Notes: generated from the sequence alone by a model not told the origin. 64,000 nt of DNA from an uncultured Chthonomonas sp. (GCA_903859705.1 CAIONQ010000107.1:62001-126000); one strand, 5' to 3'; shown: positions 1 to 9,190, numbered from the stretch's first letter. Translations and numbers: made by a program.

Positions 1-655
1 TGTTAAAGTTCAGTGTTACCCCACCGGCGCTCAAGTTTATTGGGTGAAAGCCCTGTGACTTGTAAGACCGTGGAGTTGCTCCGAATACAGCCTGGCCCTG
101 ATTTTCCAGAAGCAGAGAAATACCGATTGCTGTTATCAGTGCAGTTAGCCGATTGCGCGACGGCATAACTATCCGTCCAAGCCGGGTAAACAGGAGCCTG
201 AGCAGCGGTGTGAATATTGCAAATGCAATACCAGTGACTACAACAAATGAGGTGACTCCGGTTAGGGGGGAATGCTGTTCGACAACTGGCCCAATGAACA
301 GGCCGGCATAAGAGGCCCAAAACAGGCCCCATACCCAACCATCTTGTGGCCCAAGGCCATTTCGAAGTGGCCTATATGCCAATCGTTCAATAAACGCGCC
401 AATCAAACCGCACCCAATCAGACACAGAAGCAGGGCTCCTATATCCTGACCAACAGGGCTCAGGTTAGACAGTACTCCACCCACAGCAAACAAGCCGACA
501 TATGCGCCGACCATGTAAACATCGCCATGGGCAAAATTGATGAACTTCAATACGCCGTATACCATGGTATATCCCACAGCTATCAGCGCATATACGCTGC
601 CGGCTGCAATACCATTGATAATCTGCTGAAGTAGGTGTTGGAGGGCTGCCGCCAA
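1..655 (-). CDS. livH: Branched-chain amino acid ABC transporter permease, LivH family (3' end cut by window edge)
   Basis: Membrane permease of a Liv-type ABC importer. The reverse strand from 655 reads an open frame to the left edge without a stop, 218 codons. Its N-terminal block contains QQIINGIAAGSVYALIAVGY, then VYGVLKFINFAHGDVYMVG, the diagnostic start of LivH permeases; further hydrophobic segments follow. No ATG lies at the right place. A TTG at 655-653 is preceded by AAGGAG with 9 bases between, so I chose TTG. The C-terminal part lies outside the window. The gene sits 185 bases downstream of the binding-protein gene on the same strand. LivM, LivG and LivF would be expected beyond the left edge. 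Family assignment is firm; substrate specificity is inferred from the neighbour. Confidence 0.88.
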   Translation of the reverse strand, partial: MAAALQHLLQQIINGIAAGSVYALIAVGYTMVYGVLKFINFAHGDVYMVGAYVGLFAVGGVLSNLSPVGQDIGALLLCLIGCGLIGAFIERLAYRPLRNGLGPQDGWVWGLFWASYAGLFIGPVVEQHSPLTGVTSFVVVTGIAFAIFTPLLRLLFTRLGRIVMPSRNRLTALITAIGISLLLENQGQAVFGATPRSYKSQGFHPINLSAGGVTLNFN

Positions 656-756
656 ACTGCAAAACTCCTTATATGACTGGGGTGGACCACGGCCCACTGA
701 ACCAGCAACAATCTGAGATAGGAAGGGGCTGAAATGAAGAGCCGTACTGCCATAAA

Positions 757-828
757 ACTGGCCGTCCATCTCCACAATCCCCTGCCCTTACGAGGCGGCA
801 AGTGGATCGAAGCAATGGACGGCCCAGT
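757..828 (-). other. Inverted repeat between livJ and livH
   Basis: Arms at 757-769 and 815-828 are complementary over 13 positions with one extra base in the right arm, separated by about 45 bases. It lies just after the livJ stop and before livH on the same strand. That is a usual place for a structure that stabilises the binding-protein message or attenuates permease transcription. There is no T-run, so it is not a typical intrinsic terminator. Confidence 0.4.
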
Positions 829-840
829 CCCGTAATGTAC

Positions 841-2124
841 CTATTTCAGAGGCTGATCGGGGTTAGGAACAGTTGCCTGATAGTCAAATGCGCCGCTCTT
901 AACAGCGATCACAACGGCGGATTTGTCAGCGTTACGATCTTTGTTGATCGAGATGCTTCCGGTAACACCGTCATAGCTCTTAGTATCTGCCACTGCGTCT
1001 CTAATGTCTTTCTTATCGAGAGACTTTGCGCGCTTGATGGCATCAAAAAGGATTTTGGCGGCATCGTAGCCTAGGGCTGCCATGGTAGATGGTAGTTTCT
1101 CCATCTTTGCATCAGAGGCAAACTTTGTGGTGTAAGCCTTCACGAAGTCCTGAACAACCTTTTTGGGATCCTTGATAGACATATGGTCGGAGAAGTAGCA
1201 TCCGTCCATCGCCTTACCACCCAGTTCCAGCAACTGGCTATCGCTCCAGCCATCACCACCCAGCAACGGAACAGTAATTCCAAGTTCACGCGCCTGTTTG
1301 GCAATTGTGCTGGCATCTTTGTAGTAGCCAGGAACAAGAATTACTTCTGGATTAGCAGCCTTCAGCGCAGTGAGTTGGCCTCGGTAATCTGTATCTTTAT
1401 CGCTGTATGTCTGCTTTACAACGATGGTTCCACCGTACTTAGTGAAAGCCTTCTCAAACTCATCGCGGAAACCAGTGCTGTATGATTGGTCTTTGTTTGT
1501 GAAAATAGCTGCGCGCTTAGCCTTAAGGCCATCAATCGCGAAGCGGGCATCCACTGCTGCTTGATAGGAATCAAGGAAGCATACTCGGAAAATGTAGTCA
1601 CCAATCTTAGTAACCGCCACGTTTGTGGAGGATGGCGATATCATTGGTACGCCAGCCTTCTGGCAGATTTTCCCACCGGCAATACTACAGCTCGAAGCCA
1701 CTTCGCCCAGAATTGCAGATACGTGCTTCTGATCAATCAGGCGCTTAACTGCAGTTTCGGCATTTTCGGATTTGCTCTGGTCGTCTTCAAGCTCAATCTT
1801 GATCTTGTACTTCTTGCCATCGCGCTCTATACCGCCAGCAGCATTAATTTCGTCTACAGCAAGCCGAACGCCCGCGTCATTTTGGATGCCGAACGAGCTA
1901 TTGTCGCCCGTCATGCTTCCGTACTCGCCAATCAGAATAGTATCGCCGGATACAGCAGAGCCACCATCCGTTGCCTGATTGCCAGGAGCCGTTGATCCTG
2001 CCCCTGGCTTGGACTGATCTTTGCAGCCTACGAGGGAGAGCAGGCCGACCGAAACAGCGGCTGCAGCAGTAATTGCCAGCGCGCGGCCAGACCTGATTGG
2101 GAAATTGCCATGCAAAGAACTCAT
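841..2124 (-). CDS. livJ: Branched-chain amino acid ABC transporter substrate-binding lipoprotein
   Basis: Solute-binding protein of a Liv-type importer, 427 residues, Peripla_BP_6 family. The N-terminus has basic residues, a hydrophobic stretch and a lipobox LVGC with Cys34, so it should be a lipid-anchored periplasmic protein. The mature part shows family blocks such as ILIGEYGSMTGDNSSFG, AGVRLAVDEINAAGGI and GEVASSCSIAGG, and later ALGYDAAKILFDAI. The ATG at 2124 has a purine-rich GAAGGGA about 10 bases upstream. It precedes the permease gene on the same strand, the usual order when the binding protein is made in excess. The exact ligand (Leu/Ile/Val or another amino acid or amide) cannot be read from sequence. 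Confidence 0.92.
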   Translation of the reverse strand: MSSLHGNFPIRSGRALAITAAAAVSVGLLSLVGCKDQSKPGAGSTAPGNQATDGGSAVSGDTILIGEYGSMTGDNSSFGIQNDAGVRLAVDEINAAGGIERDGKKYKIKIELEDDQSKSENAETAVKRLIDQKHVSAILGEVASSCSIAGGKICQKAGVPMISPSSTNVAVTKIGDYIFRVCFLDSYQAAVDARFAIDGLKAKRAAIFTNKDQSYSTGFRDEFEKAFTKYGGTIVVKQTYSDKDTDYRGQLTALKAANPEVILVPGYYKDASTIAKQARELGITVPLLGGDGWSDSQLLELGGKAMDGCYFSDHMSIKDPKKVVQDFVKAYTTKFASDAKMEKLPSTMAALGYDAAKILFDAIKRAKSLDKKDIRDAVADTKSYDGVTGSISINKDRNADKSAVVIAVKSGAFDYQATVPNPDQPLK

Positions 2125-2230
2125 CGAAAATGGTCCCTTCGTCCAGAACTACGTGATGTATTAGCGGCAGCAGCTGAAAAGCATGCGCCGAACTTGTAAT
2201 AAGGTCTCGTTAAGAATACCACACACCGGC

Positions 2231-2249
2231 CCAATCTCGGGTAGATTGG
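2231..2249 (-). terminator. Short hairpin after the CBS gene
   Basis: Perfect 7-bp stem CCAATCT / AGATTGG with a 5-base loop, 8 bases past the stop of the CBS-domain gene on the minus strand. No T-tract follows, so it is a weak terminator candidate or an RNA-stabilising 3' hairpin. Confidence 0.35.
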
Positions 2250-2256
2250 TCGCCAG

Positions 2257-2673
2257 CTACCTGGGATCTGCGCTCAAAATGCCATCGAGCATAGCCTGTA
2301 TAACGTCGATACGGTTCAGAGTGCCGATCAGACTGCCCTGACTATCGGTAACAGGTAGCCACGGGTGGGTTTCAACACACCGGGATACTAAGAGGCCAGT
2401 AACAGGTTCGGTATCCTGCACTGCCATAATGTTGGCATCCAACAAATCTGCCACGGTAATGTGGTGCAAATCTGTGTTGTGTAGATTGATTTCTTTCCAT
2501 GCCCGCTGTGTACAGCCCTGTTCAGAAACGGAGCCCAGTACCTGCCTGGCATCATCAACCACGGGCAGATGTTGTGTCTGATAGACATCTAATCTGTCCA
2601 GGGCAGTTTGTAGCGAATCTCCCATGGTCAGTGCCTGTGTATGGGTTTTCATGAGTTCACGAACTGTTATCAA
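2257..2673 (-). CDS. Two-CBS-domain protein
   Basis: Small soluble protein of 138 residues consisting of a tandem pair of CBS motifs, which usually bind adenine nucleotides such as AMP, ATP or SAM and regulate partner proteins. The first CBS spans about residues 1-60 (TVRELMKTHTQALTMGDSLQ, then HLPVVDDARQVLGSVSE). The second spans about 70-135 (TVADLLDANIMAVQDTEP, then HPWLPVTDSQGSLIGTLNR). Its ATG overlaps the stop of the upstream glycosyltransferase gene by four bases, so translation is probably coupled. No other domain is present. That a nucleotide-sensing module follows two GT-C-type membrane genes suggests regulation of that pathway, but this is inference. Confidence 0.85.
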   Translation of the reverse strand: MITVRELMKTHTQALTMGDSLQTALDRLDVYQTQHLPVVDDARQVLGSVSEQGCTQRAWKEINLHNTDLHHITVADLLDANIMAVQDTEPVTGLLVSRCVETHPWLPVTDSQGSLIGTLNRIDVIQAMLDGILSADPR

Positions 2674-4478
2674 TCCTGTCTCCAGTACGGTTTTTTGGTA
2701 ACGCGGTACAGCCCAACATTAAAGTTTGGCCGAAGCATATGCCGATATGATTGCATTTTATTATCTGGCCCAAGTTCATACGGATAGTGATGAAACCACC
2801 ACTCTTCTTTCCAGCCGTTTTCATCAAGCACTGCTACATACGCTGGCTTACCATTGTTAGCTGCAAGGCTGTTGATTGGATCGATATCGTTACAAAGGCC
2901 CGATATCATCAACACAACACGCCTGCCATTGTCGATACACAGGCCCGGGGCGAGCGCACCAAAAATCACAGCGTCTCGTTCAGTGATTCTACCGATTGTT
3001 GCATCTGCAGATGCCTGCCGGTAAGTGATGTGTGTTAGCCAATCTGCACACCATGCAAGATTTATTGCTGCCCAAACTATAACCGTAACAGCCTGGATCC
3101 TCCTTGGATGCAATAAGCCAAATCGCCTTGCAATGTGTGCAGGCAGTGCACTATCTCGTCGAAAATACAATGCACATGCCGCAGAAATCAGGGCCGCCCC
3201 AACAGCTGGCGGATAGGCAAGCGCGAAGTGTTCTGGCAGCGTTGGCTGCGTCCGATCGAGCAACGCAACAGCCAGGTGATAGCAAACCAACCCGCTGATA
3301 ATAGCCGTTACCAGGGGCCTTTGTAAAAGTGCCCTCGGCAATTGCGGTATGTGGGCTGCCATACGTGCTGCAAACAGCGCAAGTGGAGGCGACATTAGCA
3401 CGTAATATCTCGATGGCGAGTAATTTGCGATAATCAGTATTAGCGCCACCGATCCAAGCCACCATGCATTGAATACAGTGACAGCTGTATCTGCCGCTCT
3501 GTGCATACTTTCGTGGTTTAACTGAGTGCTTATGGCACCAGTGCTACGCCGTGATTTTAACTCTCCTCGGCCCAGAGCAAACCATGCAAGCGCAAGTAGG
3601 AACACCACCGGTGAGTGGTGCAGCATAAACGGCACCAGTCCCCTGCCCTCTCCAAGCAATGCAACAAAAAGGTTTCTGGTTAGTTCTGCTTTGCCTGCAG
3701 GAAGCAGCTGTTGGGCGTAATATGCGTTGGAGTGTTTCATTTCAACACGATTTGGCAGGTACCACGTTACAAGATAGATACTTGCTGCCAGTATCGATCC
3801 CAACGCGCAGGCAATCGCTGGCCACAGTTCTTTAAACCCTTGTCTAAGAGCACCGGGCGTTATAAGGAACAACGGAAGTAGCATTAAAGGAGCTGTTAGG
3901 CCACGTATCCCGTAGCTTGCAACGGTTACAGCCCCAGCCATTGCCAGGAACCAAAATCTGCTATTATTTCTCTTTAGGCAGCCCTTTACAAGCAGCCATA
4001 ATGCAAGACAAAGCATTGATGCGGCGGGAGAATCCATTAAGGCAAGGCGGTCATACAGAAATCGTGCATGGTCCAAACCTAAAAACAACGTTGCTATAAA
4101 TGCCGTACGCCAGCCATACAGCATGTTTGCTGCACAGTAGAAGAATAGCAGCCCCATCAGGCTCAAGCAAACAGGTATCAGTCGTGCCTGTACAGTGCCG
4201 ACACCTATCACGCGGAAAACAGCAACCTGGATACCATGCAGCACCGGCATAATGAGCATATTGTTGAAGCCATCTTGCCTGGCATTGCCAAAAAGAACCG
4301 CATTTCTGGCGTTGTGAATATAAAACCCTTCATCCGTAAGTAAGGCGCTGCTCCAACTGAGCGATGGATATGCATCAGAGTGAAGAGCCACCAACCTAAC
4401 GGCAATGGCGAGAAATGCCAGCACCGCAATGGCAGCCTTGCGGTTGAACTTTAATGTGGGTACGGCATCCTTGCTCAT
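2670..4478 (-). CDS. GT39/ArnT-like membrane glycosyltransferase (GT-C fold)
   Basis: Polytopic membrane protein of 602 residues with about a dozen hydrophobic segments. After the first segment, the loop reads LLTDEGFYIHNARN, with the acidic Asp-Glu pair typical of the catalytic loop of GT39-family lipid-linked sugar transferases. A second loop has LFLGLDHARFLYDRLALMDS, also typical of the dolichyl-phosphate-mannose mannosyltransferase/ArnT group. A soluble C-terminal region of about 100 residues follows. Donor would be a polyprenyl-phosphate sugar on the outer face of the cytoplasmic membrane; the acceptor is unknown. The start overlaps the end of the YfhO gene (ATGA) and its end overlaps the CBS gene, making a coupled three-gene unit. 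Confidence 0.82.
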   Translation of the reverse strand: MSKDAVPTLKFNRKAAIAVLAFLAIAVRLVALHSDAYPSLSWSSALLTDEGFYIHNARNAVLFGNARQDGFNNMLIMPVLHGIQVAVFRVIGVGTVQARLIPVCLSLMGLLFFYCAANMLYGWRTAFIATLFLGLDHARFLYDRLALMDSPAASMLCLALWLLVKGCLKRNNSRFWFLAMAGAVTVASYGIRGLTAPLMLLPLFLITPGALRQGFKELWPAIACALGSILAASIYLVTWYLPNRVEMKHSNAYYAQQLLPAGKAELTRNLFVALLGEGRGLVPFMLHHSPVVFLLALAWFALGRGELKSRRSTGAISTQLNHESMHRAADTAVTVFNAWWLGSVALILIIANYSPSRYYVLMSPPLALFAARMAAHIPQLPRALLQRPLVTAIISGLVCYHLAVALLDRTQPTLPEHFALAYPPAVGAALISAACALYFRRDSALPAHIARRFGLLHPRRIQAVTVIVWAAINLAWCADWLTHITYRQASADATIGRITERDAVIFGALAPGLCIDNGRRVVLMISGLCNDIDPINSLAANNGKPAYVAVLDENGWKEEWWFHHYPYELGPDNKMQSYRHMLRPNFNVGLYRVTKKPYWRQD

Positions 4479-6757
4479 TGGTTGCCGGGTGCCCTTAATT
4501 GTCCGCCATTACACTTGCCATTGCCCACGGCAAGAAGCCCCGCAAATATCCCGGCACATAACAGAGATACATATGCTCCCAGCTTTACAGATGCTGGTCT
4601 GTAATCCACGCGAACCGCGTGGTTACCCGGCGGTACAGGCAGGCCCATAAATGCTCCATCAGTGCAGATTAATGTTGCTGGTTGGCCATCAATGGTTGCT
4701 CCCCAACCCGGGCAGCATGCAATGCTGATCACAAAGTATCCTGCCGATTTCCCTGCTCGGATGTCAAAGTTCCAAACGCTGCCAGAAACGTCTGACCTAC
4801 TAGTTACAGGGTGCACAAGCTCGGCATCTGGTTGAGGATATTCAGGAAGATTGAGTGCGTTGTGCGGTAAAGGCCTGCTGACAATTGCCAGAGTTCGAGG
4901 GTCGAATTCTGGGGCAGAAATGGTTGATACCGATCGTGTTTTACCATCTACCTCTATTGCAGACCGTACTAACCAGCCTCGAGATACACCGCCTGCAGGT
5001 TCTGCTATCCGAACGTCGGTGCCACGAGGAAGCGGTTTCTCAGCAAAGTCTGCGCTGAAAATGCGGTGGTAAACCGGCAGATACATATCAGAGGCATCCA
5101 TTAACTGCATGTAGCTCAGTAACGTAGGTTCGCCGCGCTTGAATGCTATGCGCGCCAGGCCATCCAATTCCGCCTGTGCCTGCAACGGAACGGGCTCATA
5201 TCCGGCTGCAGTTTCGATGTTTCTTGTTTCTTCTGAATTTGCAAGGCCAGTTGAAAGCATTGCCCGGTATTCACGGTCAGTACCATAATCCGTGTATCCG
5301 TCGGAAATGAACCTTTGCCAGTAAACTTCATGTGCTGGTAAGTACGATCGACCCGTGTGCTGCTGTGATACTGCAAAGTGATCATGAATTGGAGATCGTG
5401 TTGGGTTCCACTGCACTCCGTAGACTAATAGCGGAATAGCCGTTGCCCAAACGATAAGCGCATTATAAGTAGCCCCTTGCTTGTACTTTAGTTTATGAAG
5501 TAGTTGATCACACCCTGCTGCAGTCATCACACACATGCAAATGGTTGTCAAAAATAGAAATCTTGCAGGATCATGAAATGAGGATAGTCCTGGGATTGCG
5601 TAGAAAGCCACCCAGAACAAGCCACCAGCCAGCCCTGTAGCAAGCCAGATGTTTACAAGGCCCAGAATGCTCCAGAACCGGAGATTAGGATGCTTTATCG
5701 ATCGGAAAAGGGCACTAAGGATAAATACAAGTGGAATCCAGCCTACAAAAATGGCTGGCTCCCAAGCATTTCCGCCACCGTGATAATCGCCCGTACCCGG
5801 GCTTCCGAATGTGCCAGGATAAATCAAGGTTGCGAGATGCGATAAGTCAAACACAAAACGGTTCGCGACGTACGGCGTCATGTGTTCTCGAGAGCTGACC
5901 TTCATCAGCTGTAGCATAGGTATAATCTGGATACCAGCTATACCGACACCAAGCACAAACGCGGCAATAAGTGAGGTAACCGTTCGCCCGGATCTGTGGT
6001 GAACGAAATCAGTTTGCGGTGAAGCATATTCGCTGGTAACTGTGCTGCCGGTAAATCTGTTGTTTGCTACTCGCCAAATACCGTAGACCATCGCAATTAG
6101 CGTTGAAAGGTATGCAACCTGGGGATGTGCAGCAAGCACAAGGAGTGCTACACAGGTGCTTAGCGCGAGTAATCGCCGTTTGCTTCGTGGATTCGAAATT
6201 ACCCCATCCAGGCATAAAAGAAGCAGAGGGGCATATGGAGCACTGAGCACCATTGGCGGAAATTGAATGCGAGATACAATGCACGCGCTTCCCATATAGG
6301 TAAGCCCGCCAAGAATTGCAGATACTCTGTGTTTAGACCAACTTAATAGGAATGCATACATAAACACGCCGCACAGAAATATGTGCGTAATAGTTGCGAT
6401 AGATAGAAACACAGGTGCCGACATGGCGGGGGCAAGTAAACTGAGCGGGTAGAATACTGCCATCTGCGGATTGCCAAGAAGGGGCTGCCCACACAGGATA
6501 TATGGATTCCAAAGAGGCACTCTGCCCGCATGCAACTCGGTATTTACAAGATGCTGCATGGGTTCGAAGTAGAGCCCAATGTCTCCCCAGTACAGCACTC
6601 GCCCTCGCAGCAAAGGCCAGAATAGTATCACGCAAAAGGCAAGATAGATGCCAAAAGCTGGTGCGTGTTGTAATGCCACTGAGCGGAGCCTGTGGCTAAA
6701 CGGCGGATCTGCCAACTGGGCCGATTTTACATGCCTTTGCATGCAGAAGTCTGGCAT
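4475..6757 (-). CDS. YfhO-family polytopic membrane protein
   Basis: Large membrane protein, about 760 residues, with many transmembrane segments and an extracytoplasmic C-terminal domain ending in a final helix. The block LYWGDIGLYFEPMQ, followed by GRVPLWNPYILCGQPLLGNP and AVFYPLSLL, is characteristic of YfhO proteins. These are GT-C-like enzymes implicated in glycosylating teichoic or lipoteichoic acids in Firmicutes. The C-terminal GFFVISIACCPGW-type region (here GYFVISIACCPGWGA) resembles the typical YfhO tail before the last helix. I took the ATG at 6757; GTG at 6763 and ATG at 6742 are alternatives, and none has a good ribosome site. First gene of the coupled YfhO / GT39 / CBS operon, divergent from mtnP. 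Confidence 0.82.
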   Translation of the reverse strand: MPDFCMQRHVKSAQLADPPFSHRLRSVALQHAPAFGIYLAFCVILFWPLLRGRVLYWGDIGLYFEPMQHLVNTELHAGRVPLWNPYILCGQPLLGNPQMAVFYPLSLLAPAMSAPVFLSIATITHIFLCGVFMYAFLLSWSKHRVSAILGGLTYMGSACIVSRIQFPPMVLSAPYAPLLLLCLDGVISNPRSKRRLLALSTCVALLVLAAHPQVAYLSTLIAMVYGIWRVANNRFTGSTVTSEYASPQTDFVHHRSGRTVTSLIAAFVLGVGIAGIQIIPMLQLMKVSSREHMTPYVANRFVFDLSHLATLIYPGTFGSPGTGDYHGGGNAWEPAIFVGWIPLVFILSALFRSIKHPNLRFWSILGLVNIWLATGLAGGLFWVAFYAIPGLSSFHDPARFLFLTTICMCVMTAAGCDQLLHKLKYKQGATYNALIVWATAIPLLVYGVQWNPTRSPIHDHFAVSQQHTGRSYLPAHEVYWQRFISDGYTDYGTDREYRAMLSTGLANSEETRNIETAAGYEPVPLQAQAELDGLARIAFKRGEPTLLSYMQLMDASDMYLPVYHRIFSADFAEKPLPRGTDVRIAEPAGGVSRGWLVRSAIEVDGKTRSVSTISAPEFDPRTLAIVSRPLPHNALNLPEYPQPDAELVHPVTSRSDVSGSVWNFDIRAGKSAGYFVISIACCPGWGATIDGQPATLICTDGAFMGLPVPPGNHAVRVDYRPASVKLGAYVSLLCAGIFAGLLAVGNGKCNGGQLRAPGNQ

Positions 6758-6842
6758 AACCACAACTGTTTGTCAATTATCGCCGGGTCGCTTAGTCGGC
6801 AGTTCACTGCAGATAAACCTACGTCAGAACGGAATAGAACCC

Positions 6843-7589
6843 ATGAGTGGAAATGTTGCTATCATTGGTGGAACTGGATTCGAATCATTACCACCTGAAA
6901 TATTCGCTGAAGAAGTAATTGTGGATACTCAGTACGGCATCGCAAGGGCGTTGAGTATTTCAAATAACTATGTTGAGCCGGCAAAACTGTACTTTGTTTC
7001 CCGACATGGTGCAAGTCATGGCCTTGCGCCACACCAAATCAACTACCGCGCTAATACAGATCTACTCCTTGCTCTCGGCGTAAAGTATGTTTTTGCAACA
7101 AATGCAGTTGGATCTTTAACCCTGGAACATCATCCTGGGAAACTCGTGCTATTCGATGACTTTATCGATATGACTCGCAGCCGAGACCGCACATACTTCA
7201 GTGATTCAAACTGGAAGCACATCGACTTTACTACCCCCTACTCCCCTATTCTGCGTTCCGCAGTATTACAGGCAGCGACAGAGAGCATGGTGGAAGTTGC
7301 GCCCCGTGGAACCTACCTTTGTGTGGATGGGCCGAGATTCGAAACACCTGCAGAAGTTCGCCTGTTTGGGGCCTGGGGAGCTGATGTTGTGGGTATGACG
7401 GGAATACCTGAGGTAGTTATGGCAAAAGAGGTTGGTATTGAGTACGCCGCGTTGGGAATTGTCACCAATCCTGGTGCTGGGCTAACAACCGAAGTTGTAT
7501 CTCATGATCAGGTTACGGATGTGATGGCTAGTAGCATTACCATTGTACGGGAGCTGCTGCTACGGGCCTGTGGCCACCTCGTGCTCTAA
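6843..7589 (+). CDS. mtnP: 5'-methylthioadenosine phosphorylase (PNP/MTAP family)
   Basis: Phosphorolytic cleavage of methylthioadenosine (or another purine nucleoside) to base and ribose-1-phosphate, part of methionine salvage. The 248-residue protein starts MSGNVAIIGGTGFE, with the Gly-rich phosphate-binding start, then SRHGASHGLAPHQINYRAN (RHG..H..PH..NYRAN signature), FATNAVGSL, DDFIDMT and YLCVDGPRFETPAE, and ends with TNPGAGL. The frame is open for 65 codons upstream, but the family start is clearly the ATG at 6843. MTAP and PNP members are difficult to separate without alignment, so substrate is moderately certain. The gene is divergent from the YfhO operon and closed by a strong bidirectional terminator. 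Confidence 0.88.
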   Translation: MSGNVAIIGGTGFESLPPEIFAEEVIVDTQYGIARALSISNNYVEPAKLYFVSRHGASHGLAPHQINYRANTDLLLALGVKYVFATNAVGSLTLEHHPGKLVLFDDFIDMTRSRDRTYFSDSNWKHIDFTTPYSPILRSAVLQAATESMVEVAPRGTYLCVDGPRFETPAEVRLFGAWGADVVGMTGIPEVVMAKEVGIEYAALGIVTNPGAGLTTEVVSHDQVTDVMASSITIVRELLLRACGHLVL

Positions 7590-7601
7590 GCCATTCAACG
7601 C

Positions 7602-7651
7602 AAAAGTGGCGTTTTGCCTCTGCCTAATCGCAAGAGCAAAACGCCACTTTT
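7602..7651. terminator. Bidirectional intrinsic terminator between mtnP and pilT
   Basis: A perfect 16-bp inverted repeat (arms 7602-7617 and 7636-7651) with 18 bases between. The outer ends are A/T tracts (AAAAGTGGCG at left, CGCCACTTTT at right), so a U-run forms on either strand. It lies 13 bases after the mtnP stop and 18 bases from the end of the convergent pilT gene. Confidence 0.85.
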
Positions 7652-7668
7652 ATCAAAGGCCTTGCGGC

Positions 7669-8841
7669 TTACTTTGGCATATGTGGTACTGGCGGCAGGT
7701 TGGGTACTGCCGGTGCAGCTGCCTGAACTGGCGCAGTCATGGTTTGGCGAACCTCCCCCTTATTCTGAGCCATGCGGATCAACTGGCGGAGTTCCGTATA
7801 TGGGTTCGCGTTTGCCAGTGCATCTGCTTCAGTAATAATTCCCTCTTTGAAGAAGCGCAGAAGACACTGGTTCATCGTCTGCATTCCCCAGTACTCTTCC
7901 TGGCCAGCCTGACGGATAGCTGCATAAATATCGTCCGATGCGCCCTTTTCGAGCATACCAACGATCGTCGGTGTTACATCCATAACCTCGATGGCGGCTA
8001 CTCGACCCGTGCCGTCTGCGCGTGGCAGAAGTTTCTGAGACAGAACACCTCTGAGCGATACCGAAAGGCGAAGCCAGAGCAACGGCCTTTCATGCGGGGC
8101 ATACATGTTAGAAATTCGGTCGAGGGTTTCAGCAGCGGAAGCGGTGTGAACAGTTGCAAAAACAAGGTGACCAGTTTCAGCCGCCTGAAGCGCGATGTTC
8201 ATCGTTTCGAGGTCGCGCATTTCACCAATCAGGATGATATCTGGTGCCTGGCGAAGTACGTGCCGCAACGCAACGTTAAAGTTATCGGTATCGATACCAA
8301 TCTCTCGCTGACTGACGATTGCTTTTTTGTCTTTATGAACAAATTCAATCGGGTCCTCGATAGTAATGATGTTTACCGGGCGGTGCTGATTGATAAGGTC
8401 GATCATGGCCGCAAGCGTTGTGGTTTTGCCAGATCCAGTTGGTCCGGTTATAAGCACAAGTCCGTTGCGATGCGTCAGGAACTCTTTAACCTTAGGCGGT
8501 ACTCCAAGGTCCTCCAGTGCGCGAATTCGTGTAGGAATAAGTCGGCACACTGTGGCAACGCCACCGCGCTGCTTGTAGATGTTCATTCGGATGCGGAGTT
8601 CTTCACCAACCGAGAACGCAAGGTCCATTTCATGGTGCTGTTCAAACACCGCCTGCTGGCGTGGCGTCATCTTGCTATAGCAAAGGCGATGCACTTCCTC
8701 ACCGGAAAGGCTAGGGTAGTCATGCGCAACAACGATTTTACCGTGTACTCGCAGGGACGGTACTGAATCAGATTTGACAAAGAGATCCGAGGCCTTGTGG
8801 TGGAAGGCGGTGAGGATCATCTCATCCAGCTCCAAAGTCAT
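7669..8841 (-). CDS. pilT: PilT-type pilus retraction ATPase
   Basis: Hexameric cytoplasmic ATPase that powers type IV pilus retraction (twitching motility). The 390-residue protein has the N-terminal PAS-like part with HKASDLFVKSDSVPSLRVHG, Walker A GPTGSGKT at 133-140, the Asp box ITIEDPIEFVH, Walker B ILIGEMRDLET and the His box TGHLVFATVHT. The C-terminal AIRLVA-type region is less well conserved. A Pro/Ala-rich tail of about 20 residues follows the fold. ATG 8841 has AGGT six bases upstream. No other pilus gene is adjacent, which is common for pilT. PilT rather than PilB is indicated by length and by the lack of the PilB N-terminal domain and zinc cysteines. Confidence 0.93.
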   Translation of the reverse strand: MTLELDEMILTAFHHKASDLFVKSDSVPSLRVHGKIVVAHDYPSLSGEEVHRLCYSKMTPRQQAVFEQHHEMDLAFSVGEELRIRMNIYKQRGGVATVCRLIPTRIRALEDLGVPPKVKEFLTHRNGLVLITGPTGSGKTTTLAAMIDLINQHRPVNIITIEDPIEFVHKDKKAIVSQREIGIDTDNFNVALRHVLRQAPDIILIGEMRDLETMNIALQAAETGHLVFATVHTASAAETLDRISNMYAPHERPLLWLRLSVSLRGVLSQKLLPRADGTGRVAAIEVMDVTPTIVGMLEKGASDDIYAAIRQAGQEEYWGMQTMNQCLLRFFKEGIITEADALANANPYTELRQLIRMAQNKGEVRQTMTAPVQAAAPAVPNLPPVPHMPK

Positions 8842-9117
8842 CAGGTTACCTTTCGTGTTGGAAGGAGATGGCGGCAGATATGGCCGCGTTGCATACTAGT
8901 ATAGATCAGGTATGAACAGAGATTAGTTCGACGCTTACAATCATTATGGCCCGAATTGCACCTGTATGTATCGGTATTCAGGCTAAAGCGTACATGCCGC
9001 ACTAGATATTCTGTTCCGCAGGGAATAGATCCTTCTCAACTTGCGCTGAAGGGATGCAAGTCGGCAGGCGTAAACATAGTGGGAATAAGGTGCGATGGGA
9101 AGAAAAACGGTGGAAGA
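8842..9117. other. Intergenic region between pilT and tRNA-Ala
   Basis: About 276 bases with no credible gene. A TATACT at 8898-8903 (minus strand) may be a -10 for pilT, but I see no matching -35. On the minus strand after the tRNA there is a T-run (CCGTTTTTCTT, complement of about 9098-9108) that may end the tRNA transcript, without a clear stem. Confidence 0.3.
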
Positions 9118-9190
9118 TGGAGCTGAGGAGGATCGAACTCCTGACCTCTTCAATGCCATTGAAGCGCTCTCCCAGCTGAGCTACAGCCCC
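9118..9190 (-). tRNA. tRNA-Ala (anticodon GGC)
   Basis: A 73-base cloverleaf on the minus strand. The acceptor arm GGGGCTG pairs with CAGCTCC (one G-U). The D arm is GCTC/GAGC, the anticodon stem CTTCA/TGAAG holds loop ATGGCAT so the anticodon is GGC, and the T arm AGGAG/CTCCT has the standard TTCGATC loop. The discriminator base is A. CCA is not encoded (the genome shows TCT in that position), so it must be added by a nucleotidyltransferase. Confidence 0.97.

Noticed and set aside
6771-6776. TTGACA (minus strand) before the YfhO gene
   Set aside because: A perfect -35 hexamer, but 16-18 bases downstream there is only CAGACT-like sequence and it falls inside the likely coding start.
7543-8766. 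407-codon plus-strand open frame opposite pilT
   Set aside because: It begins inside mtnP, runs through the bidirectional terminator and is antisense to strongly conserved PilT motifs. The product shows no domain.
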